From: Euphorbia lathyris
Taxonomy: Eukaryota > Streptophyta > Magnoliopsida > Malpighiales > Euphorbiaceae
Length of the DNA: 64,000 nt
Direction of reading: 5' to 3'
Assembly (NCBI RefSeq): GCF_963576675.1
Contig: NC_088910.1
Location: forward strand, 26,600,531 to 26,664,530
Below the pieces are notes generated by a model. That model did not search any database. It saw nothing but the letters and a program-made list of their open reading frames with translations, and was not told the origin of the DNA. How positions within the stretch are numbered: position 1 is the first letter of the stretch; every line of letters starts with the position of its first letter. A program made the position numbers and the translations under genes. Of the stretch, positions 58,129-64,000 are shown in pieces.

Positions 58129-59800
58129 AGCATATTTTATTTGTTATATATATAGAAAATAGTGACATATTAAGAATTAAGTTTGATAATGATTTAGTTG
58201 TAATGTAACAGTCAATTATGATCCTTATGTAGAAAGCCCAAAAGGAAAAACAGTAGAAAAATAGGTACATAACTTTGTATCTTCCACTTATAATATGGGT
58301 ATGTTACAATGAAAAATTATATAAAACAACAAACAAATGATCGAAGCAACTGTTGGTAAAAAGCATGATCAAAAGTGTTAGTTGTTGTAGAAAGAAACAA
58401 AAAAAAAATACTAATGAGTGTTTGTTTCAACTTTTTGAACGAGCGTTTAGAGTTTCATTCCAAACCACAGTAAACATAACGTTTGGTCAGGTTTATACAA
58501 CATGTTTAGTATTTTTTTATAAAAACTGAATCGTTTTGGAGCTTTTCATGAAAAGCTCTAAATATGAGCTTTTTGTAAAAAGCTGTTTGTATATATTTGA
58601 TAATGACGAAATTATCCTTCTAATTTTCAAACATATTAATTCTTAAATATTATTCATATTTCTATAATATTGTTACCGAAAGAATAATGTTTTATCCAAT
58701 TCAATAAATTTTTTATTTTTATTTAAATTATTTTTTATTAATTTGGATTGTATATTTTATTGGACAAATTCTAAATATAACTTTGTGGTTTCGCGGTATA
58801 CAAATGTGGTCTAATTGTTTGTTTGTTTTACTGCTAAAAGAGGACTAGGGTTCTCGGCGTTAGCAAAATTAAAAACTTTTAGATTGAAACTGACAATTTT
58901 GACTATTGGTAACCCCAAATTAGAAATTTCCAAGAATTATAATATGTCTATATTAGATATTTTACATACTAACAACAACAATTCATCACAATTTTACCAA
59001 ACACTAATAATTAATTAGCTAATACACTAAACAACTAGTGACAACAACAATTCATCACAATTTTACCAAACACTAATAATTAATTAGCCAATACACTAAA
59101 CAACTAGCGACAACAACAAATAACTAACTACAACAGTTAACTGCTAGAAACAATAACGACAGCTCTCATTTAACAGATGAACTAAACAAACTTTAATATT
59201 TTAAATTGTTTATAATTGAAAAATTAATTAATAATAATCATATACAATAAAATTTAGCTATGAGATTTTTTATTTTTGAAATTAAACCGAACTAAATAGT
59301 AAAATAACCGAATCGGTTTGGTTTGAATATTAACATATTAATAATTGAAATTTATTGATTCAAAAAAAATTCAAATTTATTATAAGATATAGTAAAATAA
59401 AGGAAAAATAGTAATATAATAATAACAAATATGATAAATGAATTAAGTAAAATTGTAATTTTCCAAAAAAAAAAAAGTAAAAACACAAAACTAAGTATAT
59501 ATAAACATATAACAAGCTACTTATGAAGCATTCTATTATTATAATTTTATATTGATCTTCAAATAAAATATCCTAGATATTTAGGAGAGATACTACACTC
59601 GTCATGATTTAAAGAAAGAGTTTTTATATAAAAAAAATCACTCACTCAACTGCTTAGTTTTCTAGATAATTTATAAAACTCGATCTTAGAAGAAATCTAT
59701 TTACATATTTAGACTTATTCATATATATGTTACTAAAATAGACTATTCCACTTCTTCAACATCCATAACACCCTGTTTCTCCATAATCTTTCTCATTCCC
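58129..59800. other. AT-rich intergenic DNA
   Basis: No gene is supported. Contents include a short inverted repeat GAGCTTTTCATGAAAAGCTC near 58539-58558 and the tandem duplication listed separately. Confidence 0.6.
58972..59109. repeat. Tandem duplication, two units of 69 bp
   Basis: The unit beginning ACAACAACAATTCATCACAA is at 58972-59040 and 59041-59109 with two differences, followed by a partial third start. Confidence 0.92.
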
Positions 59801-59853
59801 CCTTCTATTGTAAACGACCAGCAATTTGCGAACGGAAAAACGACAAGCAAACG

Positions 59854-60576
59854 ATGGAAAAAAAGGGAAAGAAGAAGGACCAGGATAAACCCAAATCGAA
59901 GGTATGTCCCTTCCACACGTGTATTGGTTTTTTTCTTCTTGATTTCGGATAGGTTTTAGGGTTTATATAGGGACTTATTGTGATATATTTTTTTAGACTT
60001 AGATATTAGTGTTTAATGGCTACATTGGTGATTTTCGAACTAATTTGTGTTGTATATGTATGATGAATGGTTTTTCGAACTAATTTGAGTTGTATTTCTG
60101 ACACTGAGAACTATTTGAGATCAATCACATTTTTTGAAGTCGCTTCACATTTCTTAAAATGCGAATAGATAAGCCTAAACCCTAGTCGCATATCGATGGA
60201 ATGCGAATACTCTACAGATATGCGAATAGATAAACCCTGAATGAAGTAATCACATTTCGATGAAATGTGATTACAATGCGAATATGTGAATAGTTAAACC
60301 TATAATGAGATAGTCGCATTTCGATAAAATGCGATAACGACTACATGCATGTACTAGTCTGTGTCGCATTTACATGCAAATGCAATGAGTTATTTACCAC
60401 ATTTAGTGAAATGCGATGCGAATTTGTTAAGTGCGAATGGTATGTTTTGTATGAACTGTAATTTTACTGTGCAAAATGCAATTATTTTCACTAAAATGTA
60501 AATTTTACAGGTTCTAGTAGTCAAAATAAAGGCGGGAAAAGTGGATAGTGGTGCGAAAAGTTCTAATCTTATTTAG
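59854..60576 (+). CDS. Possible two-exon gene for a short basic peptide
   Basis: ATG 59854 opens MEKKGKKKDQDKPKSK, then a good donor (AAG|GTATGT) at 59901. A 609-bp intron ends TTTTACAG at 60510, and the next exon (60511-60576) continues in phase for 21 residues to TAG. The 37-residue Lys-rich product is not recognised. It could be the first part of a larger, truncated gene, or chance. The intron holds degenerate tandem repeats. Confidence 0.3.
60161..60350. repeat. Degenerate tandem repeat, period about 61-64 bp, with iterated palindromes
   Basis: GCGAATAGATAARCC-like starts occur at 60161, 60222 and 60286. Between them lie palindromic boxes such as CGCATATCGATGGAATGCG, CACATTTCGATGAAATGTG and CGCATTTCGATAAAATGCG. 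Confidence 0.65.
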
Positions 60577-60625
60577 TGTTTTTTCATGCCATTTAAGATT
60601 GAGAATTTGGGGACAATAAATTATT

Positions 60626-60689
60626 GAGTAAAGAAAATGTATAGATAGCTGAGAAATGAGTAAAGAAAATGTACAGATAGCTGAGAAAT
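60626..60689. repeat. Tandem duplication, two units of 32 bp
   Basis: GAGTAAAGAAAATGTAYAGA and the following bases are repeated at 60626 and 60658 with one difference. Confidence 0.9.
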
Positions 60690-60809
60690 GTACCAAAATG
60701 TGTATCTTGGACATTTTTGAATCAGATCAGTTAACTGAATAAAACGAAGAAAAAAAATTAAACCATTATTTTTTCTATATGACTGAATTGTATTATACTG
60801 TTGACTTAT

Positions 60810-61463
60810 CACTACGCCAAATAGCCTCTCAGATGACGGTTAAAAACTGTCGTCCCGCGAGATATAAATCTGTCACGAGGCTCGCTGCCGTCTGATGCAT
60901 CTTCAGACGATGGTTACATTCTGTCATGTGAAGGCACGACACATGATATTAGCCTATTTGTGTACTGTCATATTACTCTTGTTACGATGGAGCTTATTTA
61001 TTACTACCGTCACTTTTAATATCATCACATGACATACTGATAATTAAAAATGTCAAGTAGATATATGGGAAATTGACATATTGGTATTCGCGATGACATT
61101 TTTTATAATAATTTCTGTCGTTGTAGCTTGTTTCAGATGACATAGATCTTAATCAATCATGTCAATGGATTTATTTTCAGATGACAGATTCATTTATTTT
61201 ACTGTCTTTTTATTGTTGTTTAGATGATATTTTTTTTAAACGTAAATGTCACTCTTTGCCTTCTTTTTCGAATGAATTTTTGGTAATAAAACATAGTCAA
61301 ATGAGCAAGAAATTATGTATATCAATGATTTTAAATTTATTGGAGACTAATACTTATAATTTGTTTACATTTGAACTAGGTAAATTTCTGAATGTAACTA
61401 ATATCAGGTAAAAATAAAAGGCAATACATATCCAATCTTTCACTCTTTCAATTTGGCGTAGTG
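60810..61463. mobile_element. Short non-autonomous CACTA-type element, 654 bp
   Basis: Perfect 13-bp terminal inverted repeats CACTACGCCAAAT and ATTTGGCGTAGTG. Subterminal CAGATGAC / GTCATCTG-type and ACTGTC motifs recur in the interior. There is no transposase. The flanking 3-bp sequences (TAT, TTG) do not match, so the duplication is lost or mutated. It lies about 260 bp upstream of the E2-like gene. Confidence 0.8.
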
Positions 61464-61648
61464 TTGGAAGCAAAATCCAATTTGATCTGCATATCTTATA
61501 AGTCATTATTAGGCCTACAATCCCCAAGTCTTGATATCTGCAAAACCAAATGCATTTCATTGATTACATACGTATTACAGAGACTATTGAGACCTAATAA
61601 CTCATTTACCCTTTCCCCTTCCTAGTCCTTTCACTTACCCACCCACAG

Positions 61649-61656
61649 TATAAATA
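61649..61656 (+). promoter_or_regulatory. TATA box of the E2-like gene
   Basis: TATAAATA lies 67 bp before ATG 61723, after a pyrimidine-rich stretch, a typical plant core-promoter position. Confidence 0.6.
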
Positions 61657-61722
61657 TGAAGCTTTTACCACATTCTCAAAAGTCCATAACCCAACAATAT
61701 ACTTACCTTAGTTATACCGATC

Positions 61723-62464
61723 ATGGCTAATCATAGAGGCGTCCATTTTCGTATTGGGGCGCAGATTTCCACACTCCGGCAAGAGTCACCAAGGTGGCTT
61801 CTCAATATTACAGGTATGTATCTTACTCACGTCTGAAGTTGTGCATTGTTCTTCCTTCTCTATTTTTGCTAACTCATGTACGCTTGCTGCTATTTATGTA
61901 GGTCCTGAGAATGGCGACCGTCGATAATGGTCTGTCATGATGAAGGGCCCTCCCAACACCCCTTATGAAGGAGGTGTATTTAGAGTTGATATCAACTTCC
62001 CTGTCGATTTCCCCTCCACACCTCTAGTTGTAAGAACACAAACTTATTAATACATAGTAATTAGTTCATATATATGCATATACACTCATGATATTACTAT
62101 TATTCTCAGTTCATATTCAGGACTAGGATTTATCATCCTAATATTAGTCCTTTGGGGCGTGTATCTATGCCCCAGCTACTTGATCGCCCTTCCTATCGTG
62201 TTGCCACGGTAAGATGATGCTTTAAATCTATGCATTTGCCTATGTTTGGGGTCTAATTTATCTATGAATGTTTGGGGTCTAATTTATCTATGCATTTTCT
62301 AGATGTTGTGGCATATTTATGGAATGCTGATAGGGCCCTTCATTGAGGGGTCATTTCCTAGCCAAGAGCGAATTGATGAGCAATACATCAACAACATGGC
62401 AGGTTATGTAGCAACTATGAGGAGATGGACTCAAGATCATGCAAGGGGGAATGATGATGTGTGA
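61723..62464 (+). pseudogene. Ubiquitin-conjugating enzyme (E2)-like gene, four exons, stop codon and Cys-to-Ser change
   Basis: Exons by GT..AG and phase: 61723-61813, 61902-62029, 62110-62208, 62303-62464, about 159 residues. Exon 2 has the E2 core (WSVMMKGPPNTPYEGGVF, VDFPSTPL). Exon 3 has IYHPNISPLGRVSMPQL, in which HPN is kept but the catalytic Cys, eight residues after N in canonical E2s, is Ser (residue about 92). Exon 4 gives the C-terminal helices, ending RRWTQDHARGNDDV. An in-frame TAA lies in exon 2 (codon about 39, after NGDRR). A real E2 passes ubiquitin from E1 to E3; this one could not form the thioester. Intron 3 has a 26-bp tandem duplication. It is either a decaying duplicate or a UEV-like gene disabled by the stop. 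Confidence 0.75.
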
Positions 62465-62802
62465 ATAGCATGCAGGGGGGCATGATGATGTGTAAATAGC
62501 ATGCAAGGGGGGGCGTGATGTACGAATAGCAACAAAGGAGGTGTGGATGCTGAACAAATATTGAGCTAGATGGTGTGGACTACTAGAGGCATAGAGCCAA
62601 AATTGAAGAACAGAATGATTACCGTTTACAAATCTACTTGGTAATCAATATGATCTTTAATTTTGGCTCCATGCCTCTCTAGTACTCTACGCCATCCAGC
62701 TCTAATGTTTGTTTAGCATCCAGATCTCATTGGTTTCTATTTGCACATCATACCCCCTTGCACGCTATTTGCACATCATCATGCCCCGCTTGCATGCTAT
62801 CC
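62463..62802. repeat. Long inverted repeat, arms about 160 bp, loop about 16 nt
   Basis: The left arm (62463-62623) starts at the E2-like stop codon; the right arm is 62640-62802. Examples: TAGAGGCATAGAGCCAAAAT pairs with ATTTTGGCTCCATGCCTCTC, and ATAGCATGCA with TGCATGCTAT. The arms are diverged but pair along their length. An internal CATGATGATGTG unit repeats in each arm. It is a foldback MITE-like or young hairpin locus. Confidence 0.8.
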
Positions 62803-62819
62803 TTTTTTTGTAATACAAA

Positions 62820-63560
62820 GTAGACAACTTATTCAAGTAGACATATGTATATTCAAGTGACACAGAACATGCTATATATCAAGTAGACAGCTTATTTATG
62901 TATACAATTCTATTCCTAAATTGATATAAAACTTTTACTGATAGCATCATAAATCAATCACAATACTTCACTGATTAAGGTATATACAAGTAGCACTAAG
63001 CATGTTCAACGAACATATGTAGATTTAAGTGACACAGAACATGCTATATGTATATACAAGACACAGACCATATGTACATTCATAGCATTAGAGTATGGCC
63101 AATCATAATATATATAAGGAACGCAGAACATATGTACATCATATCAGTCCTTGCATCATTATTTCACTTAATGAACATGCTATATGTATGTGCAAGTGAC
63201 ACAGAACATGTTATGTATCAAGTAGACAACTGATAGCATCAGTTGACTATATCACCATACTTCACTGATTAAGTTATCTACAAGTATCACTAAACAGGTT
63301 CATACACATACTCATTTTAGTCCTTGCATCATTATTTCACTCAATGAGCATTCATAGCATAAGAGTATGACCAATCACAATATATATAAAAGACAGAGAA
63401 CATATACACATACTCATATCAGTCCTTGCATCATTATTTCACTCAATGAACATTCATAGCTTAAGAGTATGGTCAATCACAATACTCAAGTTACACAGAA
63501 CATTATATGTATATTCAAGTGACACAGAACATGCTATATATAAAGTAGACACGATATAAT
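62820..63560. repeat. Complex array of degenerate interspersed repeats
   Basis: AAGTGACACAGAACATGCTA recurs at least five times, CAGTCCTTGCATCATTATTT at least three times (about 63145, 63320, 63420), CACTGATTAAG twice and CAAGTAGACA several times. Units are shuffled, not in one simple period. No gene is seen. Confidence 0.8.
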
Positions 63561-64000
63561 GATGAAGTGAGCACGGTGATGAAGTGTATGATACTTGAAA
63601 GCTCCTTTACTATGTACATGCCATTTGGATTGTACAGTTCATGAAAAGTGAGCACATTGATGAAGTGTATGATACTGTCACCATCAGCTTAGTTATAAAC
63701 TTGTGTTGTTAGAATCATATAACTTCATCACCATGTTAAATACTTTTCCATAAGCATAATAAGCCAAGTGACACACACATAGTGATGGAGATTTAGTTGA
63801 CCATATGATTATGCTTCACTGTGGTGACTATGCTTCATACACGCAAGCTTCATAGCAATACATATAAACAACCCTTCTTTATCATATACTCATGTCTGAC
63901 TATTGTATACAAACGAATTCAGTACATGGCAATTCCTATACACAACCCTTTATCTAATACTCATGTTTGACTAAGGCATACAACAACATCATACATGCAA
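63561..64000. other. AT-rich DNA with short direct repeats
   Basis: GTGAGCAC followed by TTGATGAAGTGTATGATACT recurs at about 63567 and 63648, and ATACTCATGTYTGACTA at about 63883 and 63956. No gene is supported. Confidence 0.6.

Noticed and set aside
58416..59195. A hAT-like MITE between TGAGTGTTTGTTTCA and TGAACTAAACAAACT
   Set aside because: The ends match only loosely and no 8-bp duplication was found.

Overview
This is a plant nuclear window, probably from a dicot (AT-rich DNA, GT..AG introns, plant-type Ty3/Gypsy and Ty1/Copia elements). Nearly all of it is nested LTR retrotransposons. I found no tRNA or rRNA gene and no clearly intact host gene. Boundaries come from TG...CA LTR ends, 5-bp target-site duplications (TSDs), primer-binding sites (PBS) and polypurine tracts (PPT), all read by eye.

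Positions 64-58123 trace to one small minus-strand Gypsy-like element. Its outer TSD (GTAGA) is perfect at 59-63 and 58124-58128. Its 3' LTR (64-1549) holds a TRIM-like solo LTR (405-637) and a Tourist-like MITE (788-1225). Its internal region is a broken gag/protease-type frame holding a solo LTR (3683-5128). Its 5' LTR begins at 6169, is cut at 6858 and resumes at 57987, so about 51 kb of later insertions sit inside one LTR.

Those insertions are two side-by-side stacks. (1) An Athila-type Gypsy element (6859-29524) has decayed gag, pol and an ATHILA ORF-1-like third ORF. Its protease region was hit three times: an LTR-like element (10136-11997), an unclassified element (12028-19499) and a Copia-type LTR (19614-21342). 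The second of these holds a minus-strand non-autonomous element, here LARD-A (12683-18880). (2) A minus-strand Sirevirus-like Copia element (29534-57981) holds a second, related non-autonomous element, LARD-B (34779-51826). LARD-B in turn holds a plus-strand Sirevirus-like element (37089-48483) whose 1044-codon pol is intact. After removing the nested insertion, both Sirevirus copies measure 11,395 bp.

The right end (58129-64000) is ordinary AT-rich DNA. It has tandem duplications, a short CACTA-type element (60810-61463), a four-exon ubiquitin-conjugating-enzyme-like (E2) gene with an in-frame stop and Ser in place of the catalytic Cys (61723-62464), a long inverted repeat starting at that gene's stop codon, and a complex repeat array.

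The most interesting signal is in the LTRs. Several unrelated families carry iterated, mostly paired, CpG-containing palindromes just upstream of the TATA box. The sequence differs by family but the layout is shared. In LARD-A all six pairs per LTR are spaced exactly 21 bp. The two LARD families also share an ORF of unknown function, a hairpin after its stop codon and a hairpin at the LTR start.
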